5,843 nucleotides of DNA from Lachnoclostridium sp. UBA739 (GCA_002297865.1 DBKX01000373.1:1979-7821), one strand, 5' to 3'; shown: positions 1 to 5,537, counted from the first letter of the stretch. Program-made: numbers and translations. Notes: generated from the sequence alone by a model not told the origin.

Positions 1-1
1 A

Positions 2-796
2 CGCAAGGAACGACAAGAAAAAGGCATAGATCTTCCTGCTTTTGCATATAATAGTTCTATAGTTTATTTAGAACCGCAGTATGATCGAGAAGGAAAGCGA
101 ACGATTATGCCCAAAAATATATCGACAAGCGAAGAGTTAAATCAGGTACTAAATGATATAAACCTATCTATTTCGACGAGTAACAGCAAAATCAATATTT
201 ACTGTGAGGATGCCCGTGCTACTTCTTTCTTGCAGTATGTTTTGTCGAATAGCTTACATGTTAACTTAGATTTATATATGACATTTGTTGATATTGATTT
301 AGGGTGGACAAATTATGTTCAGCTTATAGGGAAGGGCATCCCTGAGTTCAGAAACAATGTGGTTGTTCTTGATGGTGATGTGCCTAAAAAAGAAGAGTAT
401 AAGTCTAAAGCTAATATTATACAAAAGGCCGGGAATACCATTTTCCTACCACTTGTAATCGAAAAAGGAATTTTTGAGTTCTTAAAGAACTATGATGCAT
501 TCTTGAAATTTAGAGATGAATTTTCAAGGGTTCAAGGATTCACATATGATGTGTGTTTTAACAACTGGCCGCTCGACTCCAACGCATACAACACCAATGA
601 TTTTAAGGAATGGTATTCTTATGTAGAGGGCATACTTGGAGATTCAACAGCTTTATTCAGTTTTTGGTGTGAAGAACATCAAGATGAAGTTTCAGCATTT
701 ATAGAACAATTTGTTGATGTTTTCAATCATCTTGCAGAAAGAAATGCGGTTGATGCTATACCGGCAACTATGCATAACGATGAAAGTAAATTGTAA
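2..796 (+). CDS. C-terminal part of an OLD-like/AAA ATPase with TOPRIM nuclease domain (5' end outside window)
   Basis: The reading frame is open from the window edge, so the ATG at 107 is probably internal and the true start lies upstream; 264 residues are visible. Two acidic motifs fit a TOPRIM fold. The first is a hydrophobic strand ending in Cys-Glu-Asp (Glu codon 206-208), followed by an Ala/Thr/Phe/Leu helix. The second is a Val-Val-Val-Leu strand ending in Asp-Gly-Asp (Asp codons 371-373 and 377-379). In OLD-family proteins these residues bind divalent metal for DNA cleavage, and the domain follows an N-terminal ABC/AAA ATPase domain, which would lie outside the window. Such proteins act in anti-phage defence (OLD, Gabija GajA-type) or DNA repair. 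The last 120 residues are unrecognised. A strong terminator follows, so this is the last gene of its transcript. The family call rests on motif pattern only; the N-terminal Walker motifs cannot be seen. Confidence 0.6.
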   Translation, partial: RKERQEKGIDLPAFAYNSSIVYLEPQYDREGKRTIMPKNISTSEELNQVLNDINLSISTSNSKINIYCEDARATSFLQYVLSNSLHVNLDLYMTFVDIDLGWTNYVQLIGKGIPEFRNNVVVLDGDVPKKEEYKSKANIIQKAGNTIFLPLVIEKGIFEFLKNYDAFLKFRDEFSRVQGFTYDVCFNNWPLDSNAYNTNDFKEWYSYVEGILGDSTALFSFWCEEHQDEVSAFIEQFVDVFNHLAERNAVDAIPATMHNDESKL

Positions 797-894
797 TAGA
801 GTTATAAAATTAGCGATATGGGTAACAATGTAATTGACTGTCTGGATTTTAGATTGATTTATGCTTAATAGATTGTGTTACTACAATTTGATCT

Positions 895-930
895 TGGCCA
901 CTTTGGGCTTTCAAAGTGGCCATTTATTTT
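895..930 (+). terminator. Rho-independent terminator after the TOPRIM gene
   Basis: There is a perfect 11-bp stem: TGGCCACTTTG at 895-905 pairs with 912-922 around a 6-nt loop. A T-rich tail (TTTATTTT, 923-930) follows. It lies about 100 bases after the stop codon at 794-796 and separates this gene from the WYL regulator. Confidence 0.9.
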
Positions 931-1216
931 GAAGACAGGTTTTGTGAGTTGTCTTTTCAGACAGTTATTGTAGAAAGTTGTGTTGAATCCAGTTGCTTTA
1001 TTTTTACACAATGACAGTGTGGATATTCTGAATTATTTATTTGTATTAGATGATTTTGTAATAACTGAAGCTTGAGTAATTGGCAGAACAATCCGCTCAT
1101 CAGGTTTATATATGGTAAAGGTTTAAACCTGTCCTTAAATTAGATTTATCGATACTTTCTGCCGATGCGTAAGATTAAATAGAATTTTTTTGAAAAAGAA
1201 TTAAAAATTGATTATT
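931..1216. other. Intergenic stretch without a gene
   Basis: No reading frame of meaningful length is seen in these AT-rich bases. The only clear structure is the half-site cluster and palindrome at 1101-1131, listed separately. A poor promoter match exists: TTGGCA at 1080-1085 with TTTATA at 1105-1110, a 19-bp spacer that is longer than ideal. It would place the cluster over the -10 region of the regulator gene. A second weak -10-like TAAGAT lies at 1170-1175 without a good -35. Confidence 0.5.
1101..1131. promoter_or_regulatory. Candidate operator: AGGTTTA half-sites and palindrome
   Basis: The half-site AGGTTTA occurs at 1102-1108 and again at 1119-1125. The second copy overlaps its inverse TAAACCT (1124-1130), giving the perfect 12-bp palindrome AGGTTTAAACCT at 1119-1130. 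The outermost half-sites, extended by one base, also form an inverted repeat (CAGGTTTA at 1101-1108, TAAACCTG at 1124-1131). The cluster lies about 90-115 bases upstream of the WYL regulator start, so autoregulation by that protein is the simplest reading. No binding evidence exists in the sequence itself. Confidence 0.4.
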
Positions 1217-2206
1217 ATGAATAAAATTATAAAAAGTAGGCTGTTATATGTTTTGCAATGCTTATGGCAGAGTACTGATGCAGAACATTATGTTACGACG
1301 GCGGAGATTCTTGCATACTTAAAAGATAATGGTATTGTTTGTGATAGAAAGACGATACCCGGAGATATTGAAAAACTTCGTGACATAGGTATTGATGTTG
1401 AAGAAGAACGCAGTCGTGAAATGCGATATTCTTTGAGCAGCCACTTGTTCACATTGCCTGAGCTGAAGTTATTGATTGATGCAGTGGAGTCATCTAAGTT
1501 CATTACTGTAAAGAAAAGCACTGAACTTGTTGAAAAGCTCTCACAAATGAGCAGTAGGTATCAGTCGATGGAGCTAAAACGGAATTTGTACATTTCGGAG
1601 CGTGTAAAGCCGATAAATGAACAAATCTACTATTTGGTTGATAACATAAACACCGCTATTAATCGTTGCAAAAAGATTACGTTTAAGTATTTCCATTATG
1701 ATCAGTATCGCAAAGAAGTTCCTAAGAATGCGGGAGAGCGTTACATTTTTTCGCCCTACTATTTGGTTTGGAATGAAGATCATTATTATGTTGTGGGGTA
1801 TAGCGACAAGCATAATAAAATCGTATCATTTCGGGTTGATCGGATGAAAGAGATAGACATTCTATCTGATGATGCGGTAGAAAGACCTAGGGACTTCAAC
1901 TTGGCCGACTTCACCAGACAGGTATTCGATATGTATGATGGTCAAAAAGAAACGGTTACGCTGTTTTGTAATAACGATATGATGAATTATGTCATAGATA
2001 GGTTTGGAGATGAGGTGAAAACATCACCAGTGGATTGCGAACATTTTGAGGCCGTTGCAGAGGTGTCTGTAAGTCAAACGTTTTTTGCGTGGGTTTTTCA
2101 ATTCAATGGAGATATAAAAATTATAGAACCTGAACCGGTTGTAGTAAAATATCGCGAAATGCTTAAGAACGCATTGGAAGGCAGAGCTGTAACCGTGGGG
2201 CGATAG
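1217..2206 (+). CDS. WYL-domain helix-turn-helix transcriptional regulator
   Basis: This 329-residue protein has the standard layout and length of WYL regulators. Residues about 5-75 form a winged HTH: a helix with Thr-Thr-Ala-Glu-Ile-Leu, a recognition segment Cys-Asp-Arg-Lys-Thr-Ile-Pro, Asp-Ile-Glu-Lys-Leu, and a Tyr-Ser-Leu wing. A linker helix follows. Residues about 145-215 form the WYL domain, with the signature degenerated to HYYVVGY at 189-195 and the conserved Phe-Arg-Val-Asp-Arg after it. Residues about 245-320 form a C-terminal extension. WYL domains are thought to sense ligands such as nucleic acids or nucleotides, and the family often controls defence systems (BrxR/CapW type). 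The ATG at 1217 is chosen. An in-frame TTG at 1208 would add three residues and is better spaced from the purine run GAAAAAGAA (1192-1200), so it remains possible. The gene stands alone between two terminators; the target could be the upstream nuclease operon, itself, or the downstream element. Confidence 0.88.
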   Translation: MNKIIKSRLLYVLQCLWQSTDAEHYVTTAEILAYLKDNGIVCDRKTIPGDIEKLRDIGIDVEEERSREMRYSLSSHLFTLPELKLLIDAVESSKFITVKKSTELVEKLSQMSSRYQSMELKRNLYISERVKPINEQIYYLVDNINTAINRCKKITFKYFHYDQYRKEVPKNAGERYIFSPYYLVWNEDHYYVVGYSDKHNKIVSFRVDRMKEIDILSDDAVERPRDFNLADFTRQVFDMYDGQKETVTLFCNNDMMNYVIDRFGDEVKTSPVDCEHFEAVAEVSVSQTFFAWVFQFNGDIKIIEPEPVVVKYREMLKNALEGRAVTVGR

Positions 2207-2240
2207 TAGTGGTTGTACAGGCTATGAAAATAGTACTTGA

Positions 2241-2277
2241 AAATGAGTTGGGCGTAAAAACGCCCAACTCATTTTTA
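2241..2277 (+). terminator. Rho-independent terminator after the WYL gene
   Basis: There is a perfect 14-bp stem: AAATGAGTTGGGCG at 2241-2254 pairs with 2261-2274 around the loop TAAAAA. T residues run from the 3' arm into the tail (2272-2276). It begins 35 bases after the WYL stop codon and closes that transcript just before the SOS promoter. The A-run on the left arm could also give weak termination on the minus strand. Confidence 0.92.
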
Positions 2278-2291
2278 TAATAATAAAACCC

Positions 2292-2320
2292 TTGCGCGCG
2301 AACATTTGTTCGGATATAAT
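2292..2320 (+). promoter_or_regulatory. Sigma-A promoter of the SOS-controlled zinc-ribbon gene
   Basis: The -35 element TTGCGC (2292-2297) is followed by an exactly 17-bp spacer and a consensus -10 TATAAT (2315-2320). Transcription should start near 2327, leaving a leader of about 70 bases before the ATG at 2400. A LexA box fills the spacer, so the promoter should be shut by LexA and opened by DNA damage. This is the best promoter in the window. Confidence 0.85.
2299..2312. promoter_or_regulatory. LexA (SOS/DinR) box
   Basis: CGAACATTTGTTCG is a perfect match to the Firmicutes LexA consensus CGAAC-N4-GTTCG. It sits between the -35 and -10 elements, a position where bound LexA blocks RNA polymerase. 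Finding both arms intact within an otherwise near-consensus promoter makes chance unlikely. Confidence 0.88.
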
Positions 2321-2399
2321 AGAGTCACAATGTTAGAAGTTGTCATGCACGTTGAGAAATATTTTAGCTTGTTATTAAATATAGCGAGGTGATTATACA

Positions 2400-2579
2400 A
2401 TGGACGAGCTGTGGAAACCATACCCTATGTTTTGCCCGAACTGCGGTAAGATAAACTATGGGTACAAAAACACAGACGGAAAAATCAAATATGAGTGCAG
2501 CAAATGCATGATTAAGTTTGTCCGAGTGCAAAAGAGTAGGCGTCACGATACCATAGATATATATGCACCTGACGGATAG
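2400..2579 (+). CDS. Small zinc-ribbon protein, SOS-controlled
   Basis: This 59-residue protein has two Cys-X2-Cys knuckles: Cys-Pro-Asn-Cys-Gly at residues 12-16 and Cys-Ser-Lys-Cys at 33-36. They are separated by a short basic/aromatic loop, the spacing of a zinc ribbon. The tail is basic (Lys-Ser-Arg-Arg-His) and then acidic, which would suit binding to nucleic acid or a protein partner. The start is well supported by a strong Shine-Dalgarno GAGGTGA (2386-2392), seven bases before the ATG, and by the SOS promoter upstream. No enzymatic domain is visible. Comparable tiny zinc-ribbon proteins are frequent on clostridial integrative elements, but their roles are mostly unknown. Being the first gene of a LexA-controlled transcript, it could be a DNA-damage-induced regulator or accessory factor of the element; this is inference. 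Confidence 0.8.
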   Translation: MDELWKPYPMFCPNCGKINYGYKNTDGKIKYECSKCMIKFVRVQKSRRHDTIDIYAPDG

Positions 2580-2586
2580 AAAAATT

Positions 2587-2598
2587 GAAAACTGAATA
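2587..2598 (+). repeat. 12-bp direct repeat, left copy
   Basis: GAAAACTGAATA here is identical to 2779-2790, 192 bases downstream. It begins eight bases after the stop codon of the zinc-ribbon gene. The two copies bracket the non-coding segment and its terminator hairpin. From memory the motif resembles GAAAACTGAA sequences common in rRNA-operon spacers of low-GC Gram-positives; that resemblance is unverified. Confidence 0.6.
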
Positions 2599-2712
2599 CA
2601 GCATAACGACGGTAAGGTCAGGCTGAAACAGGGTCACCTTAAATCCTTATCAGGTCATATGCGTTGATTGTTTCGGTTGGTTAAACCAAGCTTGTGCAAA
2701 CAGAGATGAGAG
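2599..2712 (+). other. Non-coding, possibly structured RNA segment
   Basis: No credible reading frame is present. Several short pairings are possible. GCATA (2601-2605) pairs with TATGC (2658-2662) and encloses TAAGGT (2613-2618) paired with ACCTTA (2636-2641). A tight TTGGTT/AACCAA inverted repeat follows at 2677-2689. Together with the long hairpin at 2713-2761 this looks like the layout of a structured leader or 3' UTR RNA. I do not recognise a known riboswitch or RNA family. Pairings this short can arise by chance. Confidence 0.35.
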
Positions 2713-2772
2713 GCCACCGACAAAGCAGATAGCCACAGGCTAAATCTGTTTTGCCGGTGGCTTGTTTTATTT
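2711..2772 (+). terminator. Long imperfect terminator hairpin after the SOS transcript
   Basis: The left arm at 2713-2734 pairs with the right arm at 2738-2761. The outer GCCACCG/CGGTGGC helix is perfect. The inner helix has one A-C mismatch, a G-U pair and a two-base bulge, with a three-base loop (2735-2737). The T-rich stretch TTGTTTTATTT (2762-2772) follows. It would end the transcript started at the SOS promoter, or act as an attenuator controlling read-through into the recombinase operon. Confidence 0.75.
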
Positions 2773-2778
2773 GGACAG

Positions 2779-2790
2779 GAAAACTGAATA
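2779..2790 (+). repeat. 12-bp direct repeat, right copy
   Basis: This is identical to GAAAACTGAATA at 2587-2598 and begins a few bases after the tail of the terminator hairpin. The flanking bases differ between the copies, so the match is limited to 12 bp. Confidence 0.6.
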
Positions 2791-2868
2791 GGAGCTTCCG
2801 GCTAAGAATTTAGAAGGGGAGCTCTGAAGTGCTATACAGCTGGCTTTGTTATATAGCTCAGTATCCGT
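2791..2868 (+). other. Gene-free leader region of the recombinase operon
   Basis: There is no reading frame. An 8-bp imperfect stem (GAGCTTCC at 2792-2799 with 2817-2824, including one G-T pair) can form. TATA-like words occur (TATACA at 2833-2838; TATATA at 2850-2855), but neither has a convincing -35 at normal spacing. The operon promoter is therefore not identified, and transcription may come from upstream. Confidence 0.35.
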
Positions 2869-2908
2869 GATTTGAAAAATTTTAATTATTTTTTAAATTT
2901 TTCAAATC
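2869..2908. promoter_or_regulatory. 40-bp AT-rich inverted repeat touching the Shine-Dalgarno site
   Basis: The arms are perfect over 14 bp (GATTTGAAAAATTT at 2869-2882 and its complement at 2895-2908) around a 12-base T-rich centre. The ribosome binding site AAAGGAG (2909-2915) starts on the very next base. In RNA it would be a hairpin stacked against the ribosome site, able to tune translation or protect the 5' end. In DNA it could be an operator. It lacks the GC-rich stem and downstream U-run of a terminator. Confidence 0.6.
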
Positions 2909-2921
2909 AAAGGAGATCATT

Positions 2922-3410
2922 ATGAGCTGGAATGACGGATATGAAAGAAAAAAGTTTGAACGAAAACAGGTTGGACAGGCAAAAAGGTTTAAAGATCTTG
3001 GGATGACCGATGAGCAGATACAAGAAATATATGCATCAGATTTGAGAGAGTATCGAGATAATCGTATTTTTTCAATTCATACCCACTCTATTGATTCATT
3101 GGAAAATGATGATAGCAGAAACGGCCTATATAAGAAGTTTGTAACTTCGACGACTTGTTCTATGGATATGAGTGAGTGCAGTCGATTCGAGTGGATTGAA
3201 GAAATAGAAAATAGCGTGCTGTATCTCGCAATTTCCAAACTTGCGGTACAGCAAAAAGAATTGTTGACGCTGTTATATATCGATGGATATAGCCAGGTAG
3301 AAATTGCAGAGTTTTTTCACACCAGTAAGGATGCAATAAACAAAAGATTTCTTCGCATAAACAAGCGGATTACTGCTTCTGTCGCAAAACAGGGAGGGCT
3401 TTATAAATGA
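2922..3410 (+). CDS. Sigma-70 region-4-like DNA-binding protein of the recombinase operon
   Basis: This 162-residue protein ends in a sigma-70 region-4-like helix-turn-helix (about residues 104-150). Leu-Ala-Ile-Ser-Lys-Leu and a run of Leu residues lead into Gly-Tyr-Ser-Gln-Val-Glu-Ile-Ala-Glu and the recognition helix Thr-Ser-Lys-Asp-Ala-Ile-Asn-Lys-Arg. The N-terminal half is charged, with a Gly-Met-Thr-Asp-Glu-Gln-Ile segment (27-33), and lacks a recognisable sigma region 2. It is therefore more likely an activator-like or anti-sigma-like regulator than a complete sigma factor. It has a strong Shine-Dalgarno AAAGGAG six bases before the ATG and is the first gene of a four-gene operon ending in the recombinase, which suggests it regulates that operon or excision. 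Its stop overlaps the next start as ATGA (3407-3410). Confidence 0.78.
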   Translation: MSWNDGYERKKFERKQVGQAKRFKDLGMTDEQIQEIYASDLREYRDNRIFSIHTHSIDSLENDDSRNGLYKKFVTSTTCSMDMSECSRFEWIEEIENSVLYLAISKLAVQQKELLTLLYIDGYSQVEIAEFFHTSKDAINKRFLRINKRITASVAKQGGLYK

Positions 3411-3619
3411 ATGATTTTAAGAATCGCTCTCCATATATCGAGCTTTGCTTATGCCGCCGATGCGCAAGTGTTTATTACGACGATCCAACATATTGGATTG
3501 AAAAGGCAGAGATCTTTCAGGACGAATTGCATATGTGTGATATTTGCCATCAGCGATATGGACTAGATTATTCCATTTGGAGAAAGTCAAGTGCGCGATT
3601 TAAAAAATCGCATCGTTGA
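3407..3619 (+). CDS. Small cysteine-rich (putative zinc-binding) protein
   Basis: This 70-residue protein has two cysteine clusters: Cys-Leu-Cys-Arg-Arg-Cys at residues 14-19 and Cys-Asp-Ile-Cys at 44-47, with His43 and His48 beside the second. Four Cys (for example 16, 19, 44, 47) could hold a zinc ion in a ribbon-like fold. The C-terminus is basic (Arg-Lys, Arg-Phe-Lys-Lys-Ser-His-Arg), suggesting nucleic-acid contact. The start overlaps the preceding stop (ATGA), with a Shine-Dalgarno-like GGGAGGG (3392-3398) inside the upstream gene, so translation is coupled. A 7-bp hairpin (GCGATTT at 3595-3601 with 3605-3611) lies just before its stop. Small proteins of this kind recur next to clostridial serine recombinases; the exact function is unknown. 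Confidence 0.75.
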   Translation: MNDFKNRSPYIELCLCRRCASVYYDDPTYWIEKAEIFQDELHMCDICHQRYGLDYSIWRKSSARFKKSHR

Positions 3620-3639
3620 GGGGGTGCCTGAAAACGGAT

Positions 3640-3822
3640 ATGATTAAAGCAGATAAAGAAAACAATATTTTCGGTGCACTGAAACTCATTGAGCAGCTTT
3701 ATCTTGATGGTGAAATCTCCGGCTATGTGTTTAGAAACATCCTTCAAGAATACAAGGATAACGTTTGTATTGCCGATTTCACTTGTTACAAAAAAGAAAA
3801 GCAGAAAGGCAAGAATAAGTAA
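3640..3822 (+). CDS. Short SHOCT-like protein
   Basis: This protein of 60 residues from the ATG at 3640 contains an Ala-Leu-Lys-Leu-Ile-Glu-Gln-Leu-Tyr helix, the turn Asp-Gly-Glu-Ile-Ser, then Tyr-Val-Phe-Arg-Asn-Ile-Leu-Gln-Glu-Tyr-Lys. That helix/turn/helix pattern resembles the SHOCT (short C-terminal) domain, thought to mediate oligomerisation or protein contacts. The tail is very Lys-rich. The start is uncertain. An in-frame TTG at 3616 overlaps the previous stop (TTGA) but has no Shine-Dalgarno. The ATG has GAGGGGG (3618-3624) upstream at a rather long 15-base spacing. The ATG is preferred because the conserved-looking part begins just after it. Its stop TAA overlaps the recombinase ATG by one base (TAATG), so it is probably made in step with the recombinase. 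Confidence 0.68.
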   Translation: MIKADKENNIFGALKLIEQLYLDGEISGYVFRNILQEYKDNVCIADFTCYKKEKQKGKNK

Positions 3823-5513
3823 TGTATGGACTGAATTCTGATTTTCAAAAACGAGATGTAGCTATATATGCGCGTGTATCGACTGAACACGAAGCACAGC
3901 TATCTGCTTTGGAAAATCAAATAGATTGGTATAAACCTATATTAGAAGCACGACCTGATTGGACTTTAACAGCACAGTATATTGATGAGGGCATAACGGG
4001 AACATCTGCTGAAAAACGTCCGCGTTTTATGCAGATGATAGAGGATGCCCGGCAGCGGAAATTCAATATGATTATCACCCGTGAGGTATCCCGCTTTGCC
4101 CGAAACACGGTGGATACGCTTCAATATACACGCCTGTTGAAGGAGTACGGCGTTGAGGTCTTTTTCATCAACGATAACATCAAAACCTTTGACGGCGACG
4201 GCGAACTGCGCCTTACGATAATGGCGACGCTTGCACAGGATGAAAGCCGTAAAACATCCATCCGTGTAAAAGCCGGACAACAAACCTCTATGCAAAACGG
4301 TGTTTTTTACGGCAACGGGAATATCCTCGGATATGACCGCGTCGGTAAAGAGATGGTCATTAACCCCGAACAGGCAAAGACGGTGCGAATGATCTACGAT
4401 ATGTACCTGAGTGGAATGGGGGTGACAGCCATCCAGTATGAGCTTGAAAAAGCGGGGCGGCTGACAGCAATGGGAAAGGAACGGTGGTTTTCATCGTACA
4501 TTGCAAAAATGCTTCGCAATTCCTTTTACTGCGGTATTATAACCTACCACAAGGAATATACTCCTGATTTCCTGAAGCAGAAGAAAATAAAGAATTACGG
4601 TGATTTGGAGTATGTTCAGGTTCAAGGTACGCACGAACCGATCGTAACCGTCGAGGAGTATGAGCAGGTTCAGAAACTGATGGATGCCAAGTCGGTGGTC
4701 ATGAAAAACCATAACAAAGGAAAACGCAGAGTAGGAAGAATGCAGCATACCACTGCTTTCGGACGCTTGATGATTTGTCAGTGCGGAAACAAGTTTAACT
4801 TGCGGTTTCATTCCCGTGATGGGCGGACAGACGGCGTTGATTACCAGTGCTACACATCGGTAAACCGTGGGAGCGTTGCCAAGCGCCTGAACAAAGGCAT
4901 CTCCATTGAGCATTCGTGTGAATCGCCTTATATTCAGGGCTGGAAGCTGGAAATGATGGCGGAGCAGGTATTTTACCGCTACATCGAAAACGCAGACAAA
5001 GTGATAGATTTGTCCTATGCGATGCTCGAAAAGCACATTGCCGATCAGGAAGAACTGCCGGACAATACAGATGTTATCCAGCGCAAGCAAGGCGAAATTG
5101 AGAAGCTAATGAATAAGCGGACAAACCTGATTGAGATGAGAGCCGAGGGTGACATTGATAAGGAAATGTTTCGCTCAAAGAAGCAGGAGATCGAGGATCG
5201 TGTTGCCAAGCTCACGGAAGAAATCAAAGGCTTGCAGCCTGAGAAGGAGCCGACAAGCAACGAGGATTATTCCGCTAAGCTCTTAGAACTGCGAGAGCGG
5301 TTGAAGGAGTACACCGGATTTGACTACTCGGGTATCCCCGAAAGCATTGTTGAGGCGTTTGTTGAGCGCATTTGGGTGTCGAAGGATGAGTTTCGTTGGT
5401 ATCTGAGAACCGGAAGCAAGGAGAAAGGCGAATTTGACCCTGACAACCATATCAAAATCGGTTCCTTTACACTGACAATCGACGATGCGAAGAAGTATAT
5501 CTACAGCTTTTAG
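3822..5513 (+). CDS. Large serine recombinase (site-specific integrase/resolvase family)
   Basis: At 563 residues this is the usual length of a large serine recombinase. The N-terminal catalytic domain (about 11-150) begins Ala-Ile-Tyr-Ala-Arg-Val-Ser-Thr; Ser20 (codon 3879-3881) is the expected nucleophile attacking the DNA phosphate. It continues with Asp-Glu-Gly-Ile-Thr-Gly-Thr-Ser (55-62) and the Arg-Glu-Val-Ser-Arg-Phe-Ala-Arg-Asn motif (87-95). The recombinase domain follows (about 165-290; Leu-Gly-Tyr-Asp then Leu-Arg-Asn near 231). A zinc-ribbon domain carries Cys319, Cys321, Cys343 and Cys366, with C-X-C instead of the commoner C-X2-C. A charged coiled coil spans about 415-472. It cuts and rejoins attachment sites to integrate or excise the element. 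All key residues seen are intact, so it is probably active. The first roughly 220 bases are more AT-rich (many ATA codons) than the rest. Confidence 0.93.
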   Translation: MYGLNSDFQKRDVAIYARVSTEHEAQLSALENQIDWYKPILEARPDWTLTAQYIDEGITGTSAEKRPRFMQMIEDARQRKFNMIITREVSRFARNTVDTLQYTRLLKEYGVEVFFINDNIKTFDGDGELRLTIMATLAQDESRKTSIRVKAGQQTSMQNGVFYGNGNILGYDRVGKEMVINPEQAKTVRMIYDMYLSGMGVTAIQYELEKAGRLTAMGKERWFSSYIAKMLRNSFYCGIITYHKEYTPDFLKQKKIKNYGDLEYVQVQGTHEPIVTVEEYEQVQKLMDAKSVVMKNHNKGKRRVGRMQHTTAFGRLMICQCGNKFNLRFHSRDGRTDGVDYQCYTSVNRGSVAKRLNKGISIEHSCESPYIQGWKLEMMAEQVFYRYIENADKVIDLSYAMLEKHIADQEELPDNTDVIQRKQGEIEKLMNKRTNLIEMRAEGDIDKEMFRSKKQEIEDRVAKLTEEIKGLQPEKEPTSNEDYSAKLLELRERLKEYTGFDYSGIPESIVEAFVERIWVSKDEFRWYLRTGSKEKGEFDPDNHIKIGSFTLTIDDAKKYIYSF

Positions 5514-5537
5514 ACCCGCAGGAGAGTCTATAAGTGG

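Noticed and set aside
822..881. GTAACA/TGTTAC inverted repeat after the TOPRIM gene
   Set aside because: The arms are only 6 bp with nearly 50 bases between them; expected by chance in AT-rich DNA.
1288..1813. Two minus-strand frames opposite the WYL gene
   Set aside because: Both are shadows of a clearly recognisable regulator and have no start signals.
2364..2546. Minus-strand open frame of 60 residues opposite the zinc-ribbon gene
   Set aside because: The + strand gene has a promoter, a strong Shine-Dalgarno and CXXC motifs; the antisense frame has none of these.
2869..2908. The AT-rich inverted repeat as a terminator
   Set aside because: The stem has almost no G-C pairs and is followed by AAAGGAG rather than a T-run, and it directly precedes a start codon.
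4491..5090. Minus-strand open frame of 199 residues inside the recombinase gene
   Set aside because: It is entirely antisense to conserved recombinase coding sequence, without a ribosome site or recognisable motif; long shadow frames are expected opposite this GC-richer gene.
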